From NCBI GenBank assembly GCA_029891385.1, contig CM057232.1, positions 67,455,824 through 67,519,823 on the forward strand: a stretch of 64,000 nucleotides of DNA. The letters are read 5' to 3'. Below, one piece after another: positions 11,600 to 22,378 of this stretch. The position numbers and the translations under genes were made by a program. The notes beneath the pieces are model-generated. The model had not been told where the DNA came from. It did no database searches and worked only from the letters and a program-made list of their open reading frames with translations. Origin of the DNA: Erythroxylum novogranatense (taxonomy: Eukaryota > Streptophyta > Magnoliopsida > Malpighiales > Erythroxylaceae). Position 1 is the stretch's first letter. Each line of letters opens with the position of its first letter.

Positions 11600-12700
11600 G
11601 TATGTTAGATCCTAAAGGTCAAATAATGCCATATTTTCCACTTAAAAGCCTTCATACTAAGTTTTAAGCATTACTATTCACTTTGAATATAGTTGATGTT
11701 TTTAAAATTTAAATTTCAATTGCATTATGAAGAAGAACATTACTAAAATAAAATGGTCAACCTCGATAATAATGTAACTTACCTAGAAATAGATGAATTT
11801 GATGTTGGTATAGAAGGATATTTTGACCAACTTCAAAGTATTTCCTATAGATCATCTTTTCATAGAATGCCTTAGTCTTTCCTTATGAGTCCTTCACTCG
11901 CACAAGCATCATTGCAAATTTCTTCTAATTCTTATTATCACATCTTAATATGCTCTCTATTTTCAATCATATTTATATTGAAACTCTTCATTTTCCAATA
12001 GGCTTTATGTTGTAGTTAAACTTCAAGATGACTTGGCTTTCCAAACCCTAACTAATAAGGTGACATACCTATATATGTATTATAGGCAATTCTATAAACC
12101 CATAAAGTGTTGTCCAATAGCAAACTCTATACTTTTTAATTTGGATGCACCATCTTCTTAATGATAGATTTGATCTCACAATTATTATTTCCACCTAGCC
12201 ACGAGGTTATAGATGATAGGCAATAGACACCTTATGAGTCATATTGTACTTTTTTTAGCAAAGCCTTTACTAATTTGATTATAAATTTTATTAACATAAT
12301 CACTTATTAGTGCTTTTCGAATTCAAAACTAGAAAATAAATTAGATATAAGAAAATTTATAATGCCTTTAGAATCATCAGTGTTTTAGATTCCAATCATT
12401 TTGAGATTTTTGTAGCTAGTAAAATATAAACATAACTAAAAAGATACAGGGAATGAACCCATAAAATTGATACCCAAATACCAATTTTTTTTTTACAAAA
12501 TAAGTTAGGTTTTGTGGAATCTCATTCCTTTAGGAAATATTATGTATTATTTAATAGGTTTCACATAACTTATTGAAGGAATATGAGTCTTGAAATGGAG
12601 TAGGCCAATCAAAATTGCATTACAATACTTTTGAAATCATATTCTTATATCCAACATGATCTCCATAAATGAGATAATGCAAAAGTTAATGAAAAAGGTT
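11600..12700 (-). pseudogene. Athila-type integrase, main part
   Basis: Integrase would insert the DNA copy into the chromosome. From high to low coordinate I read YGDHVGYKNMISKVLQCNFDWP (split by wobble in frame), then WYLGINFMGSF (consensus VWGIDFMGPF, holding the first catalytic Asp), a YILVAVD-like stretch, KYNMTHKVSIAYHL (consensus THKVSTAYHPQ, just before the catalytic Glu region) and a C-terminal segment with GQNILLYQHQIHLFLGKL. Many stops separate these blocks. The N-terminal zinc-binding part lies beyond the solo LTR at 15323-15520. Confidence 0.75.
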
Positions 12701-12705
12701 ATTTT

Positions 12706-15322
12706 TGTGACACCCATATACCCCTTGTTAGGATATGCAGGTGCCACATAAAACAAAGCTAAAACATACCAAACATTTCAAAGCACTTATAGAAACTCAA
12801 GCAAGCATACATTACATATCATTAGATGTCATTTTATAAACAGAACATATCATACATATTGTGCTTATCATAATACCTGTCATAAATTCAAAAGCCAACC
12901 TATATTAAGGTTATTATAAACCATTTAACAAAACATAAAATATAACATGTCTCATTACATTGAAATATAACTCAAACTTAAACACTACATCTTCCAAAAC
13001 AAAACACATCTTTCTTTGACCACTGCGGTTGTCTTTGTCCCAGACTTTACACCTTCTTAACAGAACCTACACGAAGGCAAAACCACCGTGTTAAGCATAT
13101 AACTTAGTAGGGAATAACTAAACAAGAAATAAACTGGTGACTATTTCTAACAGTCAGTTAAGATTGACATATATTGAATCATATCATATCACAACAATCT
13201 TTAATTGTTCATATTATAGAGCAATCTAAACATTATGTGTCTCAGAACAAATTATGACTCATCAATACGAATCTTTCTTGCATCGAAACAAAACTCATAA
13301 ATATTAGAACAAAGTGTACATGTATCAAAACTGAATATTAAAATATGATAAAACTCTTTTAGAGCAAAACTTGCAATTATCAAAACATAATACCATAGTA
13401 TCAGATCCAAACTTTAAAGTACCAGTATAGAACTTGTCTGTATCAAAACATTATTTGATTATATCAGAACAGAAATTAGTTACTTCAGAATAGAGCTTGA
13501 TTATATCAAAACTGAGCATGTAATAGGATACACAACAAATTAGCTTGCTAATCCTTTTTATAGAAACCATAATAGAAGATACCCATGTTTGGTATCTGAA
13601 ACAGAGTAAACCTAAGTCTCTAAAACAAAAGACTTCTTAGTGTTTGGTTACAAAATACACCTTAGTGTTTGGTTATAGGAGCAGCTACAGACCCTTCTAG
13701 GTATGCCTATTTACCCACGACTAGGACTCGACAGTTTTAAAACAAAACATTTCAGATTTTATAATCACAAGCAAAAGATGTAATGTATAACATATGTCTT
13801 TGTTCCATTTTTCTCAAATTGAACATAATCTTTCTTATCAAATAACTTAACATACCTCATGAACATATACATTTGCAATAATGTACAAATAAATGCATTA
13901 TGTATTTACACATTACATATAATTACACAAATTCCCAATTGATAAATAATCATATTCAATTCACATTATATAAATCCGTTGAAACACATTTGTGTTCATA
14001 AGGAAACATTCATACTTGAACACACCATACATTTCAACATTAGACACATTATTTACTAACCACACATTCCTTAAGTAAAATCTCAATTAACAATCCATAA
14101 CTAAATTAAATTTTACTTAATTAATCTAACCTCAATTTAAGTTCATTTTACACCTTAAACAAGTCCAATTAAGTCCCATTGTACGAAATAAAAAGACCTA
14201 ACCTTATATAGTTCAACAAATGTATGAAACCAAGTTTTTCACCTTCCTAACCATTTCCTATGATTGTGTTTGGTTCACTCATCCACAACCTTGAATTTGT
14301 TTCCAAAACTTAACTTCTTCACTTGCATTTGACACACCTTCACCAAAGTCCATCAATTTCACTTCAATTCTACCATATTCATGCTTCAATACCTTATCAA
14401 ATTCATGTCCAAATCAATTCAAAAATCATTCATGAAGCATCTCACAATCCATGATCTTTCAAGTATCAACATCCAAAGAAAAATCTATCAAACAAGTGTC
14501 ATGTTCCAGACCTCAATTCATCATCAATTCAATACATATTTTATACAATTCAAGCATCAAATAATTCATATTATAGCATGCAATCAAGTTTAGCATTCCC
14601 TTACCTTCTTAACTTCAAATTACTACTCCAAAGAACAAGCCAATCAAACCCTTCATGCAACCAACATAAGTCCAAGATCAAGGTGCAAATCTTAACACCA
14701 AGAAGACAACATAGAAGATAACATAATCTACTTCTTTATTGCAATATTTGGCTAATAATTTGGAGTGGTAATGTGCATATTTGCAACAAAATTTCAGAGC
14801 TGAAGGAGAGGGATAGTTTCGGTGGTGATTGAGCAATAAGAGAAAGAATAACTAATAGAAACACTTCTACCTTGGCTGGACTTATTTGATGTTAGGTATC
14901 ACTCCCACCATAAGGCATATGTCTCCTTTGCATATATCACATATGTCCTGCATTTAAGCTACCAATTGTCACACTTCCATTAAGCCATTTGCCACTTAAT
15001 GAATGCCACCTAATCCCAAAATGCAATTAGTCCACTTTTCACTCAACCAATGTTGCCAAATGTCACTAACTCATAGGCTTAGTCATCCAAATTTCTATGT
15101 ACCAACTTGTCTTGTCACTTGACAATTTTCCTAGTCCAATTGTACATTTTAATACTTCAATTTTCTAATGGTATCAATTAATTCCAAGTCTTTAAGTATG
15201 ATCCATTAAATAAAAAATTCAAGACATATACAATTCATAATCATATCATAATTTCAACATCTTTCACATTTACTTTCATGAACATGTAACATTTCTACTA
15301 GGGTATAATTTGGGCCCTTACA
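12706..15322 (-). repeat. Solo LTR (about 2.6 kb) inserted in the Athila integrase
   Basis: On the plus strand it begins TGTGACACCCATATACC and ends GGGCCCTTACA, giving TG...CA ends. The flanks ATTTT (12701-12705) and ATTTC (15323-15327) form a 5-bp target duplication with one mismatch. Removing the piece restores the integrase order, from a CVHESE-like segment to the YGDHVG block. There is no PBS, second LTR or coding region inside, so it is a solo LTR left after LTR-LTR recombination. Minus-strand orientation and a Tekay-like chromovirus origin are inferred from the TGTAAGGGCCC start on that strand. Confidence 0.85.
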
Positions 15323-15520
15323 ATTTCACTTTCATGAACACACATTATAATCACTTGACTTAAATAATGTTTTAATGAATAAGGATCATCCCATATGTAG
15401 TACTTGGTATCACTCTTGATCTCCTTTTTTTTAAACCTTGGATAACTCAGGATGTTGTTTGTTATTATCCAAATAATTAATTAACTATATGTGCATATCA
15501 TGTTAATAATACATTCTTAG
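15323..15520 (-). pseudogene. Athila-type integrase, N-terminal part
   Basis: The minus strand reads KSDTKYYIWDDPYSLKH followed by VIIMCVHESE, matching the family segment VRHYFWDEPYLFK...IIRRCVPEEE that precedes the integrase zinc finger. It connects directly to the block at 12700 once the solo LTR is removed. Confidence 0.75.
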
Positions 15521-15559
15521 GAAATAGTTGCTTGTTAATAAAAGTTTCATAGAGATGTA

Positions 15560-16800
15560 GTTCCTCCTATACATAGGCTAATCAACTTAAATGATTAGTG
15601 ACACAATTTTCTACTACAACCTTGTCTTTGATTGTAAATCAAATTTGCTCAAGAGAAGTATCCACATGATCAACCTTAGTTTTATCCACATGATCAACCT
15701 TAGTTTTCCTCTTTCTTCATCATCAAATGATGAAGGACTATATAATTAGAAAAAATAATGATTTCAGTACTAAGAAAATAAGAGAAAAACTTTTTAAATG
15801 CAAAATGTCATAGTTAAAAGTTCTTTTTCAGTAGTGGAATAATTTTTCAAGCATCATTCAAAGTTATGAAAGCATATTAGATGTCATTAGGAATTTTTTC
15901 AATACTTTGATCCAATAAATTGCCTAGTTCGTTATCTCTTGCATTATAAGTTATCTCAAGAGGGATAATATTATATCCTTTTATAGTAACTTTCAAAATG
16001 GGAATGTTATTTTAGAGAAATTTTTGATGAATCTTTAATAAAAAAAGTTATATGTTTAAGAAAAGAATGAACTTATAAAAATATCATACCATTTGAGTTG
16101 TTAAATAATTGGGGTAAAGGTTAATAAGTCTTTTAACTTTTCTAAAACCTCTCTACATCCTGTTATAGCAACCTGTATAATGGCAATGTTATTTTAGAGA
16201 AGTTTTGGATGAATCTTTAATAAAAGCTTTTATTTCCAAGAAAAGAATGAACTTCTTACACACTAGTATGATATGGTAAAGATTGGACAACATCAACTTT
16301 AGCTTTGCCCATCTCAGTTCCCCTAAATAAACAACATGGCGGAAAGCTATAACTTGTTCAACCATAAAGTGAAGTTCTTCATAATTCAAAACATGGTTAG
16401 TTTCTATAAACCTTTTCCAGAAAAATTTAAGCTTATGTAAATAATTATCGAGTCTTTATGAATAACCAACTTTGTCTTTCTTAGTCCTTTGGCACAATTG
16501 CAATATGAAAATATCCTTAATAACTATATAAAACATGATAAGTACCACTAGCTAACCTTTTGAGAATGATTAATAAAAGGTAAGGGAGATTAGTCCTTAC
16601 AAGTCATCAAGTTTAATTTTCTATAATCTATGTATACTTTCCACTCATTTTAAGTACAGGTAGGCACTAAGTTATCATTTTGGTTCTTGAAAATTGTTAT
16701 CCTTACTTTTTTTAGGAAACCCTTAAGCCAATCTAAACCTAATTGCTATTTGAAAAACGATAAATCAATTTAGTTCCAAATGGTTTAAGGATTTCCTTTT
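15560..16800 (-). pseudogene. Athila-type reverse transcriptase and RNase H relic
   Basis: RT copies the element RNA into DNA and RNase H removes the RNA strand. Near 16640 the minus strand gives WKVYIDYRKLN then SPLPFINH, the conserved start of the Athila RT palm (WRVCIDYRKLNxxTRKDHFPLPFIDQ). At 16389-16189 a segment begins NYEELHFMVEQVIAFRHVV, matching the post-palm motif NWEKCHFMVxxGIVLGH. Near 15990-15850 an RNase H start reads PLEITYNARDNELGNLL followed by YAFITLNDA. Frames change repeatedly; no catalytic box is intact. Confidence 0.77.
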
Positions 16801-17403
16801 TTACTAAATCCATCACTAATGAGTTTAATTTCATTTTCGATGATGGTTGGGTTTTCTTGCTTATTCAAATATGATATGCTGTACACATATAGATAGGTTG
16901 ATTCCTTTAATTTCTTTTATTTTCCAACTAATAACAATTTTATTTTCCTTTAGGAATTGCACAATCTTTTCCTCTTATAAGAAACTCAGCTTATTATATA
17001 TGATCACTAGTAGCAACTCCTTGTCCCTAAGTAACGTGCATTTTAAGGTAATTAGGGAGAGGCTTCAAATTTACAATGGATGCCTAAAAAATAAAAGGTG
17101 ATGGTATCTCATTAGAAAATGGTAATGAAATATAATAAGCATTACCTAATGGTTGTAAATTCAAAAATCATTCAACATTATAAACATTATCATATAAAAA
17201 TCATTAAATTATATATATATTCTTCTTCCCTAAGATGTTTAACAATGTAAATATCTAATTTGTCTTCCTTTCAAGTTCAAAGATATGTTATATTAAAGAT
17301 TCAATCATATCAATTGCATAAATATGATTATCTGCATCATAATATTTCATAGTATCTTAAATGTTAATCTTTACTAATTTTATATTGAATTCCACAATAA
17401 GTG

Positions 17404-17650
17404 CTAGTCCCTTAACAAAATAGGAGTTACTTGACCATAATTTTTCATATCAAATAGATAGAAGTCAGATGGGAATACCAAATCATTTACTTCCACAAGA
17501 ACATATTTGATTTTACCCCCAGGATAGGCATTATATATATCAACTAGTTGAATCATAATGTTTGTCCTATTTAAAGGCCTATGTTTCAGAGAAGCAAATA
17601 TGGAATATGGCATAAAAATATTGATGCTCTCAAGTCTAACATAGTCTTTT
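17404..17650 (-). pseudogene. Athila-type aspartic protease relic
   Basis: The longest open piece (17613-17404) begins MPYSIFASLKHRPLNRT and contains YPGGKIKYVLVEVNDLVFPS and FYLFDM. These match the Athila protease region after the active-site Asp (LPYSIFxKLG...YPxGIIEDVLVKVDxFIFPxDFVVLDM). The active-site Asp upstream is not clear. It would have cleaved the polyprotein. Confidence 0.75.
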
Positions 17651-18539
17651 TAATCCTAATATTACCTATTTTGTAGGCAATTATAAATATACCTACATCT
17701 TTGCATTTCTTAGGAAGGGTCTTTTGAAAGATATTAGAAGCATTTTTACCAACCCTCACTTTTCACCTCATCCTATAAGTTGTAATTTCCTCTTAATCTC
17801 ATATAGTTCTTTCAAAATGTTTGAACAATGAGGTACTTGTTTAATAGAATTTAAAAGGGGTAAATTTAACTTGAATATGCAAAAATTCTCATGTAGATTT
17901 TAATATCACTCATATTTTAAAGATTTTGTTAAAGCTTGAGGAAAAAGAGGCTCTAGTTCATAATAATAAAGAGCAGGGGACTTACCCAGGGCATCCTACT
18001 TAGAAGACCATCTTTTGTGTCAAAAGTTCTCTCTTTCTTGCTTTGCTGGTACATGAGGTGTCTTCGTTGCTATGTCAACCTCTTTACAATTCCCTAAATT
18101 GATTACACTAGAATTTGCTCTTCGGAGGGTAACTTCCTTAAACGTTACACCTCTAACCATAAAATTTTATTTTCCATCTAGCCTGCCTATTATTATAAAC
18201 CTTGGATAGGCATATTAAAATCATATGCTCTGTCAATTTTGAACCATCAATTGATCTACTTATGAATTATCATAACTCGAATAAGGATGATGCTTATATC
18301 TTAGTTTGTATGTATTTGAATAGAGATCATAATTTCTTCTGAGTTGTCATAACAGTCTACCTATTACATTGGCTTGTTTAATAGTCTCCTCTTGAAGCAT
18401 TAGACATATATCTGTTGCATGCCTCATCTCCAAATAAATACGATAAGCTTTCATTATCTACATATACTCATAGTTATTTGATAAACAAGAGAGCTTAAAT
18501 TTGGAATTTATTGATAAAGGGTAAAAATAATTACCTTAT

Positions 18540-18760
18540 CGACACACTTAAGTGCAAGTCTAGTGTTGAATTACTGATAATTGATTGCCTTGTTGGTGAT
18601 CAAGTTCCTAGCAATTTCTGAAATCTTATCCAATAATACTCCTTTGTTAGTGGCATCAATTATCACCCCATTAGGCTTCGTACTTGTGCATACCATGTGG
18701 GACTCCATCAAGTGCTTATGTGAATTTTTAGTTACATGAGCATGAAAAGAATAGAAAGAG
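18540..18760 (-). pseudogene. Athila-type gag relic
   Basis: The minus strand reads IIDATNKGVLLDKISEIARN then LITNKAINYQ, matching the Athila gag motif (LIDAAAGGALMxKxxxEAYELIExMASNNYQ). The rest of gag between 17700 and 19100 is too decayed to follow. Confidence 0.6.
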
Positions 18761-19118
18761 ATTTATCAATCCATATTTTAATTTGAAAGTGGTATTGGTC
18801 TCTAAGGTAAGAAAGGTGATGTAGAGGGATTGTTGATTTTAATCGAGAGCAACAAACTCCTTGAAAGTCCTATGGTTAAACATGTGCTCTTCTTTTTTAA
18901 TTTCAATTCTTTATCAAATAATATATGAGTTGAATTAGCCTCTTATGATCTTTTTTTAGCCTCCATCCTTAGCTTAAATCAAGTTATTCCAATCTCCAGA
19001 TTATATTGGAAATTAACTTGATTAACAGACCTAGTACCGGATATGATTGGTTTAGAAAGCAAAGAGTAGTATCAAATAAGAAAAATATTAAATTAAATTA
19101 TAAAAATAAGTAGAAAAA

Positions 19119-19131
19119 CTCCTTGGTGCTA
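19119..19131 (-). promoter_or_regulatory. Decayed primer binding site of the Athila element
   Basis: The minus strand reads CACATCAACTTTTAGCACC, aligning with the usual Athila LTR end plus tRNA-Asp primer site (CACATCAAGTTTTTGGCGCC). Two bases of the GGCGCC core have changed and the downstream half is not recognisable. It implies that a 5' LTR relic extends to higher coordinates. Confidence 0.45.
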
Positions 19132-19135
19132 AAAG

Positions 19136-19870
19136 TTGATGTGTTTTCTGGTACACCTAAAAGAAATAAAGCTTTCTCTTGAGAACTGAAATTAAATCAA
19201 TTTCAATTAAAATCTTAAAAATTTTATGATGCAAAAGAATATTAAAGGGGCCGAAATATATGTTGTTACCATATTTAATTCTATTTTAAATATGGAAACT
19301 ATTATTGATAAAATGACTAATTTTGTTTTTTTTTCAAATTGAGCACATTATTATTACTAATATTCCACTGAAAAATGATTTTTGATTTATATGGATAATT
19401 TAGACAAATATAAATCATAACAATTATCAAAATAATGACACCCTAACTTTTTTTTTTCTTTTTCACATGAATTGAGGAGAATTGCCAAGTTAACGTGTAA
19501 TCTTCATCCTTAGGATGTCACCAACTGTTTCGAATCCTGTCTTTTTGAATAAGAATTGTCACTCTCAATCTTGATCTAGGATTGGCACTTGAGACCTAAA
19601 TCTTAGTAGAGTGGCAGTCTAAGAGCTTCCAAGTTATTACCGTATTATATCTTAACAATTCAGCAATCATAATACGGATCAGCTACCTGCCATCCCTTAT
19701 AACTGATCCAAACAAAAAGCTTGAAAAGTGATTGAACTATATATCTATATGGTGATACAAAGTAGGTATCGTATGCAATATCGATGATTTGAGTGTCCAG
19801 CATAAAACTGGTAAAGCTTATGTTATCCGTTTCCTATTCTACTTCCTATAGTTTCATCTCAAAATGACTA
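19136..19870. other. Intergenic; possible eroded Athila LTR then SAUR upstream region
   Basis: No ORF or protein motif is visible. The first few hundred bases may be the eroded Athila 5' LTR, because the PBS relic abuts it; the end of that LTR cannot be placed. Confidence 0.35.
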
Positions 19871-19878
19871 TCAATTGA

Positions 19879-19886
19879 TGACGTCA
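19879..19886. promoter_or_regulatory. TGACGTCA palindrome upstream of the SAUR gene
   Basis: A perfect TGACGTCA octamer lies 472 bases upstream of the SAUR start codon. It is the C-box/CRE-type site bound by plant bZIP factors and contains the TGACG core of as-1 elements, which can respond to auxin and salicylate. Function here is inferred from position only. Confidence 0.4.
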
Positions 19887-20230
19887 TGTACATGGAACAA
19901 CTTGAAGGAGAATCAAATTGTGTTAAGCATGTTGGATTCGTTGTTCTCAACCAAAAATATTGTCTGCCGTTATATGTTAAACAGTTGGTCTGTAACTATC
20001 CATGTGTGGGTCTTAGGACTTGAGCTTTTCCGTGAGTGAAATTTTATCAGTAAATTGCCGCAAACCCTAATTCTAAGACAATTTAACCTTACAATTGCAA
20101 CTCTTTTGGTTTATAAAGTAGATAATAATCTAAAGTGGCGTTTGGTTGGGAACTCTGCCGCAAATTTTCTAGCACCGGAAGAAAATGACATAACACCCAC
20201 CAGGCACCCATCCCCACCTTCAAGTACAAC

Positions 20231-20236
20231 TATATA
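20231..20236 (+). promoter_or_regulatory. Putative TATA box of the SAUR gene
   Basis: TATATA lies 122 bases before the chosen ATG. With a start site 25-35 bases downstream this predicts a 5' leader of about 90-100 bases, normal for SAUR genes. Confidence 0.5.
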
Positions 20237-20357
20237 CCTTTTGTGAGTGTATAACAAGTATCAACTCCATTAGCTTCTAAAACTTTCTCTTATTTCCGTC
20301 ACTCTCTGCGTTTCTTTGTTTTGTTTTTTAATCCTCAATCCTCATCAAAGGATAACA

Positions 20358-20741
20358 ATGAAGAAAGTAAATTTGATACTAAGGAAGTGCAAGAGCTTGT
20401 CAAGGCAACTGGGTAGATCTTCATCGTATAGCAGTTTAAGGTCCATGTCCACTAGAGAAAACCTATGGCTGGAGAAGCCAGATCAGTATGAAAATTACGA
20501 GACAATATTTGTGGGCAGCACAAGAAAAAGGTACGTGATCAGTTCCAAGTATTTGAGCCATCCACTGGTGAATGCGCTTGTTGAGAAGGCATCTTCGAAG
20601 CATAAGTTAGGATCAGAGGAGGTTTTGGTTGTGAAATGTGAGGTAGTTCTTTTTGATCATCTCTTGTGGATGCTTGAGAATGCAGACCCAAATCTTAGCT
20701 TGGGTTCACTGGAGGAATTAGCTGATCTCTACGCCTTTTGA
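20358..20741 (+). CDS. SAUR family protein (SAUR78-like), intact
   Basis: A 127-residue single-exon protein starting MKKVNLILRKCKSLSRQLGR. The SAUR core is complete: ETIFVGSTRKRYVISSKYL, then SHPLVNALVEKAS, VVKCEVVLFDHLLWMLEN and a C-terminal SLEELADLYAF. SAUR proteins are small auxin-induced regulators; characterised members inhibit PP2C.D phosphatases, which keeps plasma-membrane H+-ATPases active and promotes cell expansion. The basic N-terminus and the long VVKCEVVLFDHLLWML block fit the SAUR78-like branch. An upstream in-frame ATG at 20316 would add 14 residues, but the start at 20358 matches the family's MKK-type N-terminus and follows ACA, a usable plant context. No introns, no frameshift. 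It stands alone between decayed transposons rather than in a SAUR cluster. Family call is firm; branch and function are inferred. Confidence 0.93.
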   Translation: MKKVNLILRKCKSLSRQLGRSSSYSSLRSMSTRENLWLEKPDQYENYETIFVGSTRKRYVISSKYLSHPLVNALVEKASSKHKLGSEEVLVVKCEVVLFDHLLWMLENADPNLSLGSLEELADLYAF

Positions 20742-21769
20742 TTGATAAAATGCTGCACACCAAGTTTCATTCTCAGAAGTGAAGAAGGTTGATGGGATGC
20801 TTGTCTAAGGATTTGAATCAGTATTATGCATGTCATCTCAAAAAATGATTCCGGCATGGTGATCGCAGTACGGCTCATAATCGATTAACTGATGTATAAT
20901 ATATATGATTCTTTTTTTTTTTTAATCTGTTTGTATTCTAACTAAAAGTGATTCAAGTACATGATGATCCTTTACTATGTTATTTCATGATTCTTCGTCG
21001 TTTTTACATTCTAATGAACATCCCCAAGGGTCCATTTTTTATTGGAAAAGTAAAATGTTACATTTTGCAAGTGTTTTAATCTTTACATGAGTTATTTGAT
21101 ATACTGTGTTTATCTATAATTTCGTACAAGATGGATTTTCTTAGAGCCAACTAACTAGTTATCCCTGACCATATATTGGCTGAAAAATGAATCTACTAAT
21201 GCAATCTTAGTTTAATCCAATTATTATTTACAAGTATTAGCCAAATCTATGTTTAAGCTGATTAGATTTGTGTTTTAAAATTTAAAATTTATTAATTTTA
21301 AGCTGGGGAGCTTCCTAACATCTTTAGGATGTTAAAGTAAACCTTTTGATAAAATGTTTTGTTGGCCTCTCCTCCCTTTTGGCTCCTTGTCAATCTCTAT
21401 AGCGCTTCTTCATTCTAAACCCCCTCTCTTCCATTTATTATTCACTTGGATCCAATTGTTTTAGCTTCTCCATTCATCCTTTTCCCTGACTTTCTTATGG
21501 AACATTACCACACTCGCTTCTGTTCCTTGCTTGCTGGCAAGAGCTTTCTATCTTTGATTAGCTTCCCACCCACTTTTGTTACCATTTTTGGTAACAACTT
21601 TTTGAAACTTTATGTAACCTAGTTTTTCTTTCCTTGTATGGCATCGGCTATCATTTAGACTAACCTCAAACAGAGCTCTATATAGTTCTCTCCCTTTTAC
21701 CCTTTAAATCTCCTCCTATAAGATTGTACCTAATTTGGCTCCTGCCTTAGAAATAGGTGACAACTCCAA
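20742..21769. other. SAUR downstream region, no gene recognised
   Basis: AT-rich sequence with a poly-T run near 20911. It should contain the SAUR 3' UTR, but no clear AATAAA site stands out. From about 21300 the sequence becomes pyrimidine-rich and grades into the LINE ORF1 remnant that follows. Confidence 0.4.
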
Positions 21770-22378
21770 AGCCAAGCCCCCTCCTAGCTCCTAGTGGTTA
21801 GTTATTGGAGATAAATCCTCTTTGGTGCTTTACTTCAATCTTCTCACTTTAAAAAGATGGCTTATTGATAGTGTCTCCGTTATTAGAAATACTAAAAAAA
21901 GGAGCTGTTGCATGGTCTTCAACCATAGTGGATTTCTGAGAAATGACTAGCTTTTCTAGTAGTGAAGTCACCTTTTCCTCTTTAGTTCAAGAATAAAGGA
22001 GCTACAAATGAGATCATTGAGCTAGGCCTATGGCATGTTAACAACAATCTTATTTTCCTATAAATGTGGAAGACGAAGATTAAAATGGAGGAGATTCAAC
22101 AAAAGCATGCTCCTATTTGGATAAACTTTCTTCAAATTCCTTGAGAAGATCAATTTAGAAACAGCTTGAGCCTTCTTGTTAGCTTCATTAGTAAACCTAT
22201 TTGTATCGATAAAGCTACTTCAATGAAGAAACGTGTAAGCTAAAATCCATATCAATGTGAATCCAACTAATGAACTTCTAAATGAAATCTCTCTATCTAG
22301 GATTGTGAAGATGATATAAATTGGAGGAAGATACTATTATGGTCTTCTACCATTAGAAACATTATTCTACATTGGTTA
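21770..22378 (+). pseudogene. L1-type LINE ORF1 remnant (DUF4283-like)
   Basis: The plus strand encodes GLWHVNNNLIFL, a MWKTKIKMEEIQQKHAPIWI stretch and SFISKPICIDKAT with stops between them. These match the plant LINE ORF1 / DUF4283 pattern (GPWHxNNRPIFLRKWKxxIxMxxExxQxIPVWIQ ... IGKPLYxDxxT). ORF1 binds the element RNA. The fragment is cut at its 3' side by the Gypsy LTR beginning at 22379. Confidence 0.72.

Larger units (their letters stand above)
11600..19135 (-). mobile_element. Decayed Athila-type Ty3/Gypsy retrotransposon, split by a solo LTR
   Basis: Minus-strand blocks occur in the order expected of a full element: PBS relic near 19119-19131, gag about 18540-18760, protease 17404-17650, RT about 16150-16800, RNase H about 15560-16000, integrase about 15520-11640. 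Peptides match Athila patterns, for example PYSIFASL and FPSDFYLFDM in protease and WKVYIDYRKLN in RT. Every block carries stops and frameshifts, so the copy is old. The solo LTR at 12706-15322 interrupts the integrase. LTR ends could not be defined. Confidence 0.78.

Noticed and set aside
14381..14593. 70-codon ORF in the solo LTR at 12706-15322
   Set aside because: AT-rich chance frame in a non-coding LTR.
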